In this document: positions 17,916 to 26,915 of the stretch, one piece after another | How positions within the stretch are numbered: position 1 is the stretch's first letter | Layout of the letters: each line of letters starts with the position of its first letter | Assembly (NCBI GenBank): GCA_963782415.1 | Contig: CAWAJT010000006.1 | Span: 496,001 to 560,000, forward strand | DNA length: 64,000 nt | Direction of reading: 5' to 3' | From: Bog-473 sp963782415 | GTDB taxonomy: Bacteria > Actinomycetota > Acidimicrobiia > Acidimicrobiales > RAAP-2 | The notes under the pieces: model-generated | Databases searched by the model: none | The model's input: only the letters and a program-made list of their open reading frames with translations | Told to the model about the DNA's origin: nothing | Program-made: the position numbers and the translations under genes

Positions 17916-18656
17916 TCAGGTGGCCAGCGAGAGCCCGCCGTCGATCACCACGACCTGGCCCGTGACATAGGCGGCCCGGGCGAGCGACAGGATCACCTCG
18001 GCCACGTCTTCGGGCCGTCCCGAGCGCTTGAGCGGCGCCACCTCAGTGACCACCTGGCGGATGACATCCCAGTCCGCCGTCCACGGCGTGTCGATCAGGC
18101 CCGGCGCCACGGCGTTGACCCGGACCTCGGGACCGGTGACCTTGGCCAGGAGCACGGTCATGTGGTTGAGCGCCGCCTTGCTGGCCGCGTAGGGGATGGA
18201 GGAGCCGGTTGGCCGCACGCCCGCCACCGAGGCGACGTTGACGACCGATCCATGCGCCTCGCGCAGCGCCGGCAGTGCTGCCACGGTCATGGCCCAAGTC
18301 GCGAACACGTTCACCTCGAAAATGCGGCGCCAGACGTCGACAGATGCCGCCCCCAGGTCGTGATGCGGGATCACCGCGGTGGTCCCCGCGTTGTTCACCA
18401 GGGTGTCGAGCCGGCCCCAGCGCTCCAGCGCGGCGGCGACCAGGCGGTCCGGGACACCGGGCTCGGTGATGTCACCCTGCACGTAGAGCGCGTCGGGCAG
18501 GGACGACGCGACCGCGGCTCCCGCTTCCACCGAACGTGACGAGTTGACGAGGACGGCCGCGCCCTCGACGGCGAAGGCGCGCGCCGTCGCAGCACCGATG
18601 CCACTGGAGGAACCGGTGACGGCGACGACCTGCCCCGCCAGGGGCGCATCGCTCAC
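17916..18656 (-). CDS. Short-chain dehydrogenase/reductase (SDR)
   Basis: A 246-residue classical SDR with the nucleotide site VVAVTGSSSGIGAATA, NNAG motif (VNNAGTTAVIP) and catalytic SVAG...YAASKAA (Ser/Tyr/Lys). The substrate is not apparent. The GTG at 18656 overlaps the stop of the epimerase gene (GTGA), giving translational coupling; a longer version from ATG 18698 would overlap it by 46 bases. Confidence 0.87.
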   Translation of the reverse strand: MSDAPLAGQVVAVTGSSSGIGAATARAFAVEGAAVLVNSSRSVEAGAAVASSLPDALYVQGDITEPGVPDRLVAAALERWGRLDTLVNNAGTTAVIPHHDLGAASVDVWRRIFEVNVFATWAMTVAALPALREAHGSVVNVASVAGVRPTGSSIPYAASKAALNHMTVLLAKVTGPEVRVNAVAPGLIDTPWTADWDVIRQVVTEVAPLKRSGRPEDVAEVILSLARAAYVTGQVVVIDGGLSLAT

Positions 18657-19609
18657 AATGGTGCCGTCAGGGGCTCGATCCCCCACCGCGCCGTCCATTC
18701 CTCTCCCGGCTGCAGCGCGACGAGGTCCGTACCCGTGCGCAGCGCGTTGGGTGGACAGGTCATTGGCTCAATGGCCACGGCACGCCGGCGGCGCTGCACT
18801 TCGCCCAGCGTGTCCCCCGTGTACACCATGAGGTAGGGAAATGCCTCATCCACCCACAGGGCGGCCCCGCCCACCCCGCCGGGCGCGTCGAGTGTCGCCC
18901 GGGTGCGTCCGTCGGCGTCGCGCTGCAACGTGGTGTACGCCGTGTCGAGCACGGCTGGCCCCACGAATCGGGCCGTTGTGAAGTCGCGTTCGGAGCCGTC
19001 CACCGGAACGAGCACGCCCGTCGGGAGGCCCCGGTCATCCATCTCGAGCGTGTGGCGCGCCGGCACGTGCAGAATCGCACCGTCGATCGTCTCTGTCCCG
19101 GCGGTCAGGTAGGGGTGGAAGCCGATACCGAACGGTACGGAGCCCTCCTCGAGCGACTGTGCCCTGGTGCTCACACTGAGCCCCTCGCGCCCGACGTGGT
19201 ACTCGATCTCGAGCAGGAGCGAGAACGGATAGCCGGGGGAGGGGTGAAGCTGCAGCCGAAGGGAGAGCTGGTTCTGGTGGCGGGTCTGCAGTGTCCAGGG
19301 CATCCAGCGCACGAGGCCGTGGATGGCGTTGCGTCGCTCCGGCTCGTCCAGCGCGGCCTGTGCCCGGACACCGTTGAACTCGTAGCGGCCGTCGGCCAGG
19401 CGGTTGGGCCAGGGCGCCAGCACCTGGCCCCGGCCCGAATGCGACCACTCGTCGGATCCGAACCCGTCGAGGATGGTCGTCGGCCCGACGGCATAGGAGC
19501 GCAAGGTCGCCCCGACTTCACAGACCACGACTTCCTGGCGGCCGTGCCCGATACGCCACTGCTGCCCGGTCGGCGACGCGATGGAGATCCTGGGCGTGGG
19601 CGCTGGCAT
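18653..19609 (-). CDS. Aldose 1-epimerase family protein
   Basis: A 318-residue galactose-mutarotase-like protein that interconverts alpha and beta anomers of aldoses. Family features are VLAPWPNRLADGRYEFNG, NAIHGLVRW (catalytic His region), FGIGFHPYL (second His) and AVAIEPMTCPPNAL (catalytic Glu). Its stop overlaps the start of the SDR downstream, so the two form an operon of possible sugar or polyol metabolism. Confidence 0.9.
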   Translation of the reverse strand: MPAPTPRISIASPTGQQWRIGHGRQEVVVCEVGATLRSYAVGPTTILDGFGSDEWSHSGRGQVLAPWPNRLADGRYEFNGVRAQAALDEPERRNAIHGLVRWMPWTLQTRHQNQLSLRLQLHPSPGYPFSLLLEIEYHVGREGLSVSTRAQSLEEGSVPFGIGFHPYLTAGTETIDGAILHVPARHTLEMDDRGLPTGVLVPVDGSERDFTTARFVGPAVLDTAYTTLQRDADGRTRATLDAPGGVGGAALWVDEAFPYLMVYTGDTLGEVQRRRRAVAIEPMTCPPNALRTGTDLVALQPGEEWTARWGIEPLTAPL

Positions 19610-19803
19610 GGCGACTGAATTGAAGCAGACCAGGGCCGCGGCGTGGGTGAGGGGCAGATCGCCGTCGAGGTGACCTCGAGGCGAATGGTGGGTCGATGTG
19701 ACTTGCTGGGCCGATCTGACCGTGACGTCGAAGTGACCAGGATCCGAACGGGGGGTGGACCGGCCTCGGTTGTCGGGACGGGTGGCGGTAGGGTGAGCGC
19801 ACC

Positions 19804-20727
19804 GTGAGGATCCTGGTCACCAACGACGACGGCGTGACCGCTCCCGGCCTGGCGGCGCTCACGCGGGCCTTGGCAGCCTGGTCCGGCGGACCGGGTGGCG
19901 ATCCGGACCACGAAATAATCGTGATGGCGCCGAGCTCGAACTACAGCGGTGCGGGCGCCGCGGTGGGCTCGGTCGACGATCACACCACGATCCCCTACCA
20001 GCGGGCCTACGTCGAGGGCGCCGAGAAGGTGGAGGCCTACGGGCTCGATGCCTCCCCCGCCCTCTCGGTCATCGCCGGGGCCCTCGGCGCCGTCGGGCCC
20101 AAGCCGGACCTGGTCGTCTCGGGCATCAACCACGGGGTGAACGTGGGCCGCTCCGTTTTGCACTCGGGCACCGTCGGCGCCGCGCTGACGGCGAGCCAGC
20201 TCGGCATCAGTGCCCTTGCCGTCTCGCTGCGCGTGGGCGAGGGGCCCGACCCCTGGGAGTCGGCTGCCGACCTCGCCGTCGCGCTCCTCCCCATGCTGGC
20301 CGATGCTCCGGTCCGGACCGTGCTCAACCTCAACGTCCCGCACCTGCCGCTCCACGCCATTCGCGGCCTGCGCTGGGCGCGGGTGAGCGGGGCCGGACTC
20401 ATCAAGTCGGCACAGGGAGCGGGCAGCTGGGAAGCGCCGAACGTCGAGGAGATCGAGGGTCCGGCCGCGGCCGAGGCGGCCCGTTCGGTCATGGAGGGTG
20501 AGCCGGACGAGAAGGGCGAAATCGTGCTCAGCGTCGGATCGCCCTTCCCGCATTCGGGGGATCTCGGGCTCACCGACTCGGGCTCAGAGGACGCGACCCT
20601 CGTCGCGCAGGGCTACGCGGCCCTTACCGCGCTGCGCGGTCCGCGCGCCGAGGAGGACCAGGAGCTCTTGGCCCAACTCGACCGCGGCCTCGGCGCCGCG
20701 CTGTCGGCGTTCGACTTCCCGGCCTGA
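19804..20727 (+). CDS. surE: 5'/3'-nucleotidase SurE
   Basis: A 307-residue SurE-family phosphatase that removes phosphate from nucleoside monophosphates. The GTG start opens directly into the diagnostic MRILVTNDDGVTAPGL (metal-binding DD); MAPSSNYSGAGAAV, VVSGINHGVNVG and SGTVGAAL complete the active site. It is longer than E. coli SurE (253 residues) through insertions and a C-terminal part. The 194-base upstream gap holds no gene and is the probable promoter region. Confidence 0.93.
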   Translation: MRILVTNDDGVTAPGLAALTRALAAWSGGPGGDPDHEIIVMAPSSNYSGAGAAVGSVDDHTTIPYQRAYVEGAEKVEAYGLDASPALSVIAGALGAVGPKPDLVVSGINHGVNVGRSVLHSGTVGAALTASQLGISALAVSLRVGEGPDPWESAADLAVALLPMLADAPVRTVLNLNVPHLPLHAIRGLRWARVSGAGLIKSAQGAGSWEAPNVEEIEGPAAAEAARSVMEGEPDEKGEIVLSVGSPFPHSGDLGLTDSGSEDATLVAQGYAALTALRGPRAEEDQELLAQLDRGLGAALSAFDFPA

Positions 20728-20763
20728 TGTCTCGAGGACGCGCTCCAGGGGCGAGGTGCGGGG

Positions 20764-20789
20764 AACTCTAAACCGACTCGCTTAGAGTT
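20764..20789. terminator. Hairpin between convergent surE and arfB
   Basis: AACTCTAA and its exact complement TTAGAGTT enclose a 10-base loop, midway between the 3' ends of two convergent genes. The A/T-rich stem stands out from the GC-rich surroundings. It is a possible bidirectional terminator although no U-run follows. Confidence 0.4.
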
Positions 20790-20886
20790 ACACGCGCAAC
20801 CCGCCGCGCTCCGCCATTCGCCCCACCGGCGCCTTCAGACCGGGCCGCCGCCGTACCCCGATCAGCCCGCCGGGCGTCTCAGTTGA

Positions 20887-21306
20887 TCAGTCGTCCTCTC
20901 CGGGCGGGCGCCGGCGTTTCTTCGTCTCGGAACGGCGGCGCTTGGCGTCGACCCGCCGTACCTGGGAGCTCCTGGTCGGCCGGGTTGGAGACCGGACGGC
21001 CTGGACGCGCAGACCTGCATCGAGCTTGGTCGCCAGGCGCTGCAGGGCCAGCTCGCGGTTGCGCGACTGCGAGCGCGAGTCCGAAGCGCTGGCCCGCACA
21101 ATCGGCCCGACCCGTTCAAGCAATCGCGCCCGTTGGCGGGGTCCGAGGGTGGGCGAAGCGTTGACGTCGAAGGTCACCTCAACCCGGCTCAGCGTGCGGT
21201 TGGCATGCTGCCCACCGGGACCGCCCGATGTGGTGGCCCGCCACGAGACCTCTGAGAGCGGCAGGTCAAGCCCCCGGTGCACGTGCAGCGTCTCTTCTCC
21301 GGCCAC
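20887..21306 (-). CDS. arfB: Alternative ribosome-rescue peptidyl-tRNA hydrolase ArfB
   Basis: A 139-residue ArfB (YaeJ/ICT1) protein that enters stalled ribosomes and hydrolyses peptidyl-tRNA. The catalytic GGQ lies in SGGPGGQHANRTLSRVEV (near residue 33), and the basic C-terminal tail (RVDAKRRRSETKKRRRPPG) is the part that occupies the mRNA channel in the family. The length matches E. coli ArfB (140). It is divergent from the aldo/keto reductase gene, 38 bases away. Confidence 0.92.
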   Translation of the reverse strand: MAGEETLHVHRGLDLPLSEVSWRATTSGGPGGQHANRTLSRVEVTFDVNASPTLGPRQRARLLERVGPIVRASASDSRSQSRNRELALQRLATKLDAGLRVQAVRSPTRPTRSSQVRRVDAKRRRSETKKRRRPPGEDD

Positions 21307-21344
21307 GGAACGAGCGTACGAGCACCGGGGTACGCTCCGTGGCC

Positions 21345-22343
21345 ATGGACTACCGACACCTCGGACGCTCGGGCATGCTCGTCTCTTCTCTCTCCTACGG
21401 CAACTGGATCACCCACGGGAGCCAAATTGAAGAGGACACCGCGGCTGCTTGCGTGAAGGCTGCGCTCGACGCCGGCATCACGACTTTCGACACCGCCGAT
21501 GTCTATGCCATCGGCGCGGCCGAATCGGTGCTCGGCCGTGCCCTCAAGCACGTGCGACGCGAGTCCGTCGAGATCTTCACCAAGGTGTACTGGCCGACCG
21601 GACCCAACCCGAACGACCGGGGCCTCTCGCGCAAGCACATCATCGAGTCCCTCCACGCCTCGTTGACCCGGCTGCAGACCGATCACGTCGACCTGCTCCA
21701 GGCCCACCGCTACGACTACGCCACCCCGCTGGAGGAGACGCTCAAGGCCTTCGACGATCTGGTACGCCAGGGCAAGGTCCACTACATCGGCGTGTCCGAG
21801 TGGACGGCGGACCAGATCGCCGACGCGCTGCGGTTGGCCGACGAAATGGGCTTCGACCGCATCATCTCCAACCAACCGCAGTACTCGCTGATCTGGCGCG
21901 TGATCGAGGCCGAAGTGGTGCCGCTCTCGCAGAAGGAGGGCGTGGGCCAGATCGTGTGGTCCCCGCTCGCCCAGGGCATCCTCACCGGCAAGTACCAGCC
22001 GGGCCATGCGGGCCCCCCGGCGGGGTCGCGGGCGAGCGGCCCCGAAGGCGGTGAAATGAGCTGGCTGCTCCGCGACGAGGTGCTCGAACCCGTACAGCAG
22101 TACGCCGCGCTGTGCCGCGAGGCGGGCTACACGCCGGCCTCGGTCGCGCTGGCCTGGGTGTTACGCAACGAGAACGTGAGCAGCGCCATTGTCGGCGCCA
22201 GCCGCCCCGAGCAGATCGCCGAGAACGTCAAGGCGCTCGAGCTCGAACTCGAGCCTGACTTCGTCGCGACCATCGAAAAGGTCCTCGAGCCCACGACCTT
22301 GTTCGACCCCGGTTTCACGCTCAGCCCGGAGACCCGCCCGTGA
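21345..22343 (+). CDS. Aldo/keto reductase
   Basis: A 332-residue NADPH-dependent aldo/keto reductase with a TIM-barrel fold, nearest to the potassium-channel beta-subunit / YghZ group. It has MDYRHLGRSGMLVSSLSYGN at the N-terminus, the catalytic Asp/Tyr in FDTADVYAIGAAES, Lys in EIFTKVYW, His in LLQAHRYD and the cofactor loop SSAIVGASRPEQIAENV. Substrate unknown. The ATG at 21345 is right before the conserved start. Confidence 0.92.
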   Translation: MDYRHLGRSGMLVSSLSYGNWITHGSQIEEDTAAACVKAALDAGITTFDTADVYAIGAAESVLGRALKHVRRESVEIFTKVYWPTGPNPNDRGLSRKHIIESLHASLTRLQTDHVDLLQAHRYDYATPLEETLKAFDDLVRQGKVHYIGVSEWTADQIADALRLADEMGFDRIISNQPQYSLIWRVIEAEVVPLSQKEGVGQIVWSPLAQGILTGKYQPGHAGPPAGSRASGPEGGEMSWLLRDEVLEPVQQYAALCREAGYTPASVALAWVLRNENVSSAIVGASRPEQIAENVKALELELEPDFVATIEKVLEPTTLFDPGFTLSPETRP

Positions 22344-22371
22344 GGAACGCGGGCAGAACGTCTCTGTCGGT

Positions 22372-22881
22372 TTACGACGCAGGCTCTGTCCGTTCAGACG
22401 CAGGCTCTGTCCGTTCAGGGGTCCGGTCGAAGCGAGAGGTGAACGACCGCACGTCGAGCGTCGTGTGGGTGCGGTGCTCCTCGAAGACCCGGGTATAGCC
22501 GGTGTGTGCAATCCGCCACCCCTGGTCGGTCAGCCGGTAGCGGTCGGCGTAGAACGCGGTCCCGGCGATCTCGAGGTCGGCCGCCGCGATGATCACGCGA
22601 TCCTGCAGGTACCAGCTTCCCTCCGCCGTCGTCGGCGACGTGAAGGTGATTTCGGGGTGATGCCCATGGTGCATCGTCACCATCCCCGGATCACCCAGGA
22701 CCGAGCCGAGCCACGCGACGATGGCGTCGCGCCCCTCGAGCTTGGTCCTGCCGTCTTCGTAGGCCGCAGTCACGTCCTCGGTCATGAGCGCGCCCAGCTC
22801 TTCGAACTGCTTGAGATCCAGCGTCCGGAAATAGGCGTACTTCAGACAACGGATGGACTCGAGTTCGGCCGCGGTGTCCAC
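22372..22881 (-). CDS. SnoaL-like / NTF2-fold polyketide-cyclase family protein
   Basis: A 169-residue NTF2-like protein of the SnoaL_4 type (TAAELESIRCLKYAYFRTLDLKQ start, LMTEDVTAAYEDG, VTMHHGHHPEI, YRLTDQGWRIAHTGYTRVFE). Members include small hydrolases, isomerases and ligand-binding proteins; the activity cannot be predicted. The GTG start at 22881 has AAAGGGG nine bases upstream. The C-terminus carries a 7-residue tandem duplication (ERTEPAS twice) coded by a 21-bp repeat. Confidence 0.83.
   Translation of the reverse strand: MDTAAELESIRCLKYAYFRTLDLKQFEELGALMTEDVTAAYEDGRTKLEGRDAIVAWLGSVLGDPGMVTMHHGHHPEITFTSPTTAEGSWYLQDRVIIAAADLEIAGTAFYADRYRLTDQGWRIAHTGYTRVFEEHRTHTTLDVRSFTSRFDRTPERTEPASERTEPAS
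22376..22417. repeat. 21-bp perfect tandem repeat at the 3' end of the SnoaL-like gene
   Basis: Two adjacent identical 21-base units (22376-22396 and 22397-22417) encode the doubled heptapeptide at the C-terminus. Because 21 is divisible by three the frame is kept. It looks like a recent slippage duplication. Confidence 0.9.
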
Positions 22882-22977
22882 GGTTGCACCCCTTTCGGTC
22901 TGGCCCGGCTGGGCCGCGGACAGGGTACTTTCCGACCGAGTTGGCGGGCGCACCCCATCGGGACCAGCATCTCGGGC

Positions 22978-23400
22978 ATGCCCGGCGGAAGGAAGCGACA
23001 GCGCATCGCCGCCTACGGCGTGTGCCGCCACACCGACGGGCGCATCCTGTTGGCCCGGGCCTCCCCAGCCATCACCCTGCAGGGTCGGTGGTTCCTGCCG
23101 GGGGGTGGGGTGAAACACGGCGAGGATCCAGCCGACTCGTGTACCCGCGAAATCGAGGAGGAGGCGGGGCTGACGGTGACCCTGGGCCCGCTGCTCCACG
23201 TCCTCTCTGACGTGCGGACGATCCCCGACGGCACCAACCTGCACACCGTCCGCCTCATCTACCGGGTGGAGGCGTGGGCGGGCACCCTGCGGCCCGAGGT
23301 CGACGGCACCACGGATGCGGTCGGTTGGTTCACCCCCGAGGAGGTGCGGAACATGCCACTCGCCCACTACGTCGAGACTGTCGTGGCTGGACTGCCATGA
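22978..23400 (+). CDS. Nudix hydrolase
   Basis: A 140-residue Nudix protein that hydrolyses a nucleoside diphosphate linked to another moiety. The Nudix box is complete: G-V-K-H-G-E followed by TREIEEEAGL matches Gx5Ex7REUxEExGU. The N-terminus RQRIAAYGVCRHTDGRILLARAS resembles the MutT/ADP-ribose group. The stop overlaps the NADH dehydrogenase start (ATGA), hinting at a link to NAD(H) metabolism or housekeeping. Confidence 0.9.
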   Translation: MPGGRKRQRIAAYGVCRHTDGRILLARASPAITLQGRWFLPGGGVKHGEDPADSCTREIEEEAGLTVTLGPLLHVLSDVRTIPDGTNLHTVRLIYRVEAWAGTLRPEVDGTTDAVGWFTPEEVRNMPLAHYVETVVAGLP

Positions 23401-24734
23401 GCGGCCCCGGGTCGGTGCACCACCCCGAAGCCGACGGCCGGCACCACGTTGTCATCATCGGCTGTGGCTTCGGCGGCCTGTTCGCCGCCCGCGCCCTGAA
23501 GCGGGCTCCGGTGCGCATCACCCTGATCGATCGGACGAACCATCACCTCTTCCAACCCCTGCTCTACCAGGTGGCCACCGGGATCCTTTCGGAAGGCCAG
23601 ATCGCGCCGGCCATCCGCGATGTGTTGCGGAACTTTCCGTCCCTGCGCGTGATCCTCGGCGAGGTGGAGGACATCGATGTCACGGCCCGCCAGGTCCATG
23701 TCGACGAGTTCGGCAAGCGGCTCACGATCGGCTACGACAGCCTCATCGTCGCCGGCGGCGCGTCCAGCTCGTACTTCGGCCATGACGAGTTCCGTTCGGC
23801 CTCGTGCGCCATGAAGACCCTCGACGACGCCTTGGCGCTGCGTGGCAACATCTTCGGCGCGTTTGAGCTGGCCGAGGCCGAAACCGACCCCGAGGAGCGC
23901 CGGCGGCTCATGACCTTCGTCGTTGTCGGGGGCGGGCCGACGGGCGTGGAGATGGCGGGGCAGCTCCGCGAGCTCTCCCGGCGGGCGCTGCGTCGCAATT
24001 ACCGCATGATCGACCCGGTCGATACCCGGGTCGTCCTCGTCGAGGGAGTCGACGGGCTCGTCCAGTCCATGGGATCGTACCTGTCACGGATGACCGAGCG
24101 CGATCTCACCCGCATGGGGGTCGAGATCCACCTGCAGGCCATGGTGACGAACATGACCGACCGGGGCGTCGAGATCACCAAACGTGACGGCAGTACCGAG
24201 GTGATCCCCGCCGCCACGAAGATCTGGGCTGCCGGCACACGTGCGGCCGGGTTGGGCGCCACCTTGGCCGAGGCGGCCGGTGCGGACACCGACAGGGCCG
24301 GTCGCGTCGTGGTTGCTCCGGATTGTTCGCTTCCAGCCCACCCCGAGGTGTTCGTCGTGGGTGACCTCATGCAACACCGCGACAACCTGCCCGGTGTGGC
24401 CGAGGTGGCGATGCAATCAGGCGCCCACGCCGCCCACACGATCGTGCGTCGTCTGCAAGGCAAGCCCACCAAGCCCTTCAAGTACCGCGACCTCGGCACG
24501 CTCGCGGTGATCTCGCGCTTCACCGCCGTGGCCAAAATCGGCCCGATCAAGGTCGGTGGGTTCCTTGGCTGGCTGCTGTGGCTCGTGGTGCACATCACGT
24601 TCCTCACCGGGTTCAAGAACCGCTTCGGTGCGCTCACCCGCTGGCTGATCAGCTTCGTCGGGCGAGGGCGCTACGAGCGCGCCCTCACCGGGCGGTGGGT
24701 CGCCCGGACGAAACGACCCAGACAATCTGCCTAA
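23397..24734 (+). CDS. ndh: Type II NADH dehydrogenase (NDH-2)
   Basis: A 445-residue membrane-associated flavoprotein that passes electrons from NADH to quinone without pumping protons. The FAD site VVIIGCGFGGLFAARAL is at residue 18, the second dinucleotide site FVVVGGGPTGVEMAGQL near residue 175, and VFVVGDLMQ is the C-terminal FAD contact. A C-terminal hydrophobic stretch (GGFLGWLLWLVVHITFL) should anchor it in the membrane. The start overlaps the Nudix stop. Confidence 0.93.
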   Translation: MSGPGSVHHPEADGRHHVVIIGCGFGGLFAARALKRAPVRITLIDRTNHHLFQPLLYQVATGILSEGQIAPAIRDVLRNFPSLRVILGEVEDIDVTARQVHVDEFGKRLTIGYDSLIVAGGASSSYFGHDEFRSASCAMKTLDDALALRGNIFGAFELAEAETDPEERRRLMTFVVVGGGPTGVEMAGQLRELSRRALRRNYRMIDPVDTRVVLVEGVDGLVQSMGSYLSRMTERDLTRMGVEIHLQAMVTNMTDRGVEITKRDGSTEVIPAATKIWAAGTRAAGLGATLAEAAGADTDRAGRVVVAPDCSLPAHPEVFVVGDLMQHRDNLPGVAEVAMQSGAHAAHTIVRRLQGKPTKPFKYRDLGTLAVISRFTAVAKIGPIKVGGFLGWLLWLVVHITFLTGFKNRFGALTRWLISFVGRGRYERALTGRWVARTKRPRQSA

Positions 24735-24774
24735 GGTGCGGGCCTGACCAGACGACGAAGCGGGGGATCGACCC

Positions 24775-26025
24775 ATGCCCATCAACGTGACACCAATTGC
24801 CGGGCTCAGCGACGACATCAACGACATCCGGCTGCGCACGGCCCGTATCGTCAACGAGAAGATCCTGCCCAACGAATCCGTGCTCTGGCACGCTCGAGGC
24901 CGCGACGTGTCCGAGGCCGAGCGGGCCGAGGCGAAGGCGCTGCGGAACGAGATCCAGGCGAAGGTCAAAGCCGAGGGGCTCTGGGCCCCCCACCTCCCGC
25001 CTGAGTACGGCGGCATGGGCATCGACTTCATGGCCCACGCCTACATGAACGAGATCCTGGCCTACGCCGTCGGTGCCGCCTCGCTCTTCGGCGTCGTGGC
25101 GCCGAACTCGGGCAACCAGACCATCCTGGTCAAGTACGGAACGGAGGAGCAGAAGCAAAAGTGGCTGCTTCCGCTCATCGAAGGGACCATGCAGTCAGGA
25201 TTTTCCATGACCGAGCCCGAGAACGCCGGGTCGGACCCCCGCTCCATTCAGACCACGGCCATCCGCGAGGGCGACGAGTGGGTGATCAACGGCCACAAGT
25301 GGTTCACCTCCAACGGATTGGCGGCGGACTTCTTCATCGTCATGTGCAGGGCCAAGGAGTCCAAGGACGACGAGGGCCCGGGCCGCATGGTCCAGATCAT
25401 CGTGCCGACCTCGAATCCCGGCGTCATCATCGAGCGCGGCATCGGGATCTGGGGCAGCGCCAAGTCGGACCATTGCGAGGTGCGCTACGACAACGTCCGC
25501 GTCCCGCAGGAGAACCTGCTCGGCCAGGTGGGCGACGGGCACCGGGCGGCGCAGGACCGGCTCGGCGCGGGCCGCATCTTCCACTGCATGAACTCCGTGG
25601 GCCAGATGTGGCGCGCCTTCGACCTCATGGTCGAGCGCCTGTTGACCCGCGAGGTGCACGGCGGGCTCCTCAAGGACAAGCAGTTCATGCAGGGCTTCGT
25701 GGCGGACAGCTACATGGACCTGCAGGCGGCGCGCCTCATGACGATCCATGCCGCTGAGAAGGTGGACAAGGGCGACCCGCAGGCCCGCACCGAGATCAGC
25801 GCCATCAAGGTGTTCGTGCCGGCGGCCTACATCCGGGTCGTCGACCGGGCGATCCAGGTCTGGGGGGCGGCCGGCGTGACGAGCGACCTCCCCCTCGGCC
25901 AGATGTACCTCGGTGCGCGCACGCTCCGGCTGGCGGACGGCCCCGACGAGGTGCACCGCATCCTCATCGCCAAGAACGTGCTCCACCACTACGAGAAGGG
26001 CGAGAGCTGGGACTTCGCCGGGTGA
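24775..26025 (+). CDS. Acyl-CoA dehydrogenase
   Basis: A 416-residue flavoprotein that introduces a trans-2 double bond into an acyl-CoA. The family signatures are LPPEYGGMGIDFMAHAY, the FAD/substrate motif FSMTEPENAGSDPRSI, NGHKWFTSNGLAADFFIV and the C-terminal IQVWGAAGVTSDLPLG. The likely catalytic glutamate region is LADGPDEVHR. Substrate chain length is unknown. It has GGGGGAT before the ATG and is followed 8 bases later by an SDR gene. Confidence 0.93.
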   Translation: MPINVTPIAGLSDDINDIRLRTARIVNEKILPNESVLWHARGRDVSEAERAEAKALRNEIQAKVKAEGLWAPHLPPEYGGMGIDFMAHAYMNEILAYAVGAASLFGVVAPNSGNQTILVKYGTEEQKQKWLLPLIEGTMQSGFSMTEPENAGSDPRSIQTTAIREGDEWVINGHKWFTSNGLAADFFIVMCRAKESKDDEGPGRMVQIIVPTSNPGVIIERGIGIWGSAKSDHCEVRYDNVRVPQENLLGQVGDGHRAAQDRLGAGRIFHCMNSVGQMWRAFDLMVERLLTREVHGGLLKDKQFMQGFVADSYMDLQAARLMTIHAAEKVDKGDPQARTEISAIKVFVPAAYIRVVDRAIQVWGAAGVTSDLPLGQMYLGARTLRLADGPDEVHRILIAKNVLHHYEKGESWDFAG

Positions 26026-26032
26026 CGACGCC

Positions 26033-26878
26033 GTGACATGGGCGCCCGGGCCGGCGGTCGCCGTCTTCGCCGAAGGCTTGTTCACCGACACGGTGGCCGT
26101 CGTGACGGGCGGGGGCACCGGGCTCGGACGGGAGGTGGCCCACGGGCTCGCCCGCTTGGGCGGGCACGTCGTGATCGCGGGCCGCACCGCCGAGCGCCTG
26201 TACGAGGTGGCCGACGCCATCACCCTCGCCGGTGGCAGCTGCCTGGCCGTCCCGACCAACATCCGCCAGCCCGACCAGGTGGACCAGTTGCGCGACACCG
26301 TCTATGCCCGCTTCGGGCGGGTCGACTTCGTGGTGAACAACGCTGGCGGGCAGTTCCCGGGCCTGCCCAGCACCATCTCGGACAACGGGTGGCGGGCCGT
26401 GGTCGACCTCAACCTCAACGGCACCTGGAACGTCACCAGCCGCTTCATGGGGCCGATGGCCGCAGCGGGTTCGGGTGCCATCGTCAACGTCGTGCACACG
26501 TTCTCCTTCGAGCGCGGGGCGCCGATGTTCGTGCACTCGGGCGCCGCCCGCGCCGGCGTCGTCAACATGGTCAAGACGTTGGCGCCCTACCTCATGCGGC
26601 GAGGCGTCACCATCAATGCGTTCGCCCCGGGCGTCTTCTCGACACCGGGCCTCATCGAGTCCGAACTCGCCTCCGTCGGCCGGACCGAAGAGGGTTTCAC
26701 CGACGAGCTGGTGGCCGAGGGTACGACGGTCCGCCTCGGCACCGTCGACGAGATGGCCGCCATGATCCTCTTCTTGTGTTCCCCCGCCGCCCGCTACGTC
26801 TGTGGCGCCACCATCGTTGCCGACGGGGCGTCCATGCAGACGAACTGGGTCAACCTGTTCCCCGAGGACGCGATGTAG
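26033..26878 (+). CDS. SDR similar to trans-2-enoyl/2,4-dienoyl-CoA reductases
   Basis: A 281-residue SDR with TVAVVTGGGTGLGREVA and VVNNAGGQFPG. The usual YxxxK is absent: at that position the protein reads MFVHSGAARAGVVNMVKTLA, as in the peroxisomal enoyl-CoA reductase / dienoyl-CoA reductase branch (HSGAARAGV type). This fits the acyl-CoA dehydrogenase gene 8 bases upstream, and the pair may act on the same unsaturated acyl-CoA. The GTG at 26033 is used. Confidence 0.85.
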   Translation: MTWAPGPAVAVFAEGLFTDTVAVVTGGGTGLGREVAHGLARLGGHVVIAGRTAERLYEVADAITLAGGSCLAVPTNIRQPDQVDQLRDTVYARFGRVDFVVNNAGGQFPGLPSTISDNGWRAVVDLNLNGTWNVTSRFMGPMAAAGSGAIVNVVHTFSFERGAPMFVHSGAARAGVVNMVKTLAPYLMRRGVTINAFAPGVFSTPGLIESELASVGRTEEGFTDELVAEGTTVRLGTVDEMAAMILFLCSPAARYVCGATIVADGASMQTNWVNLFPEDAM

Positions 26879-26915
26879 CACCCCTGGGGATGACCCTGCG
26901 ACGCAGCTCGATGCA

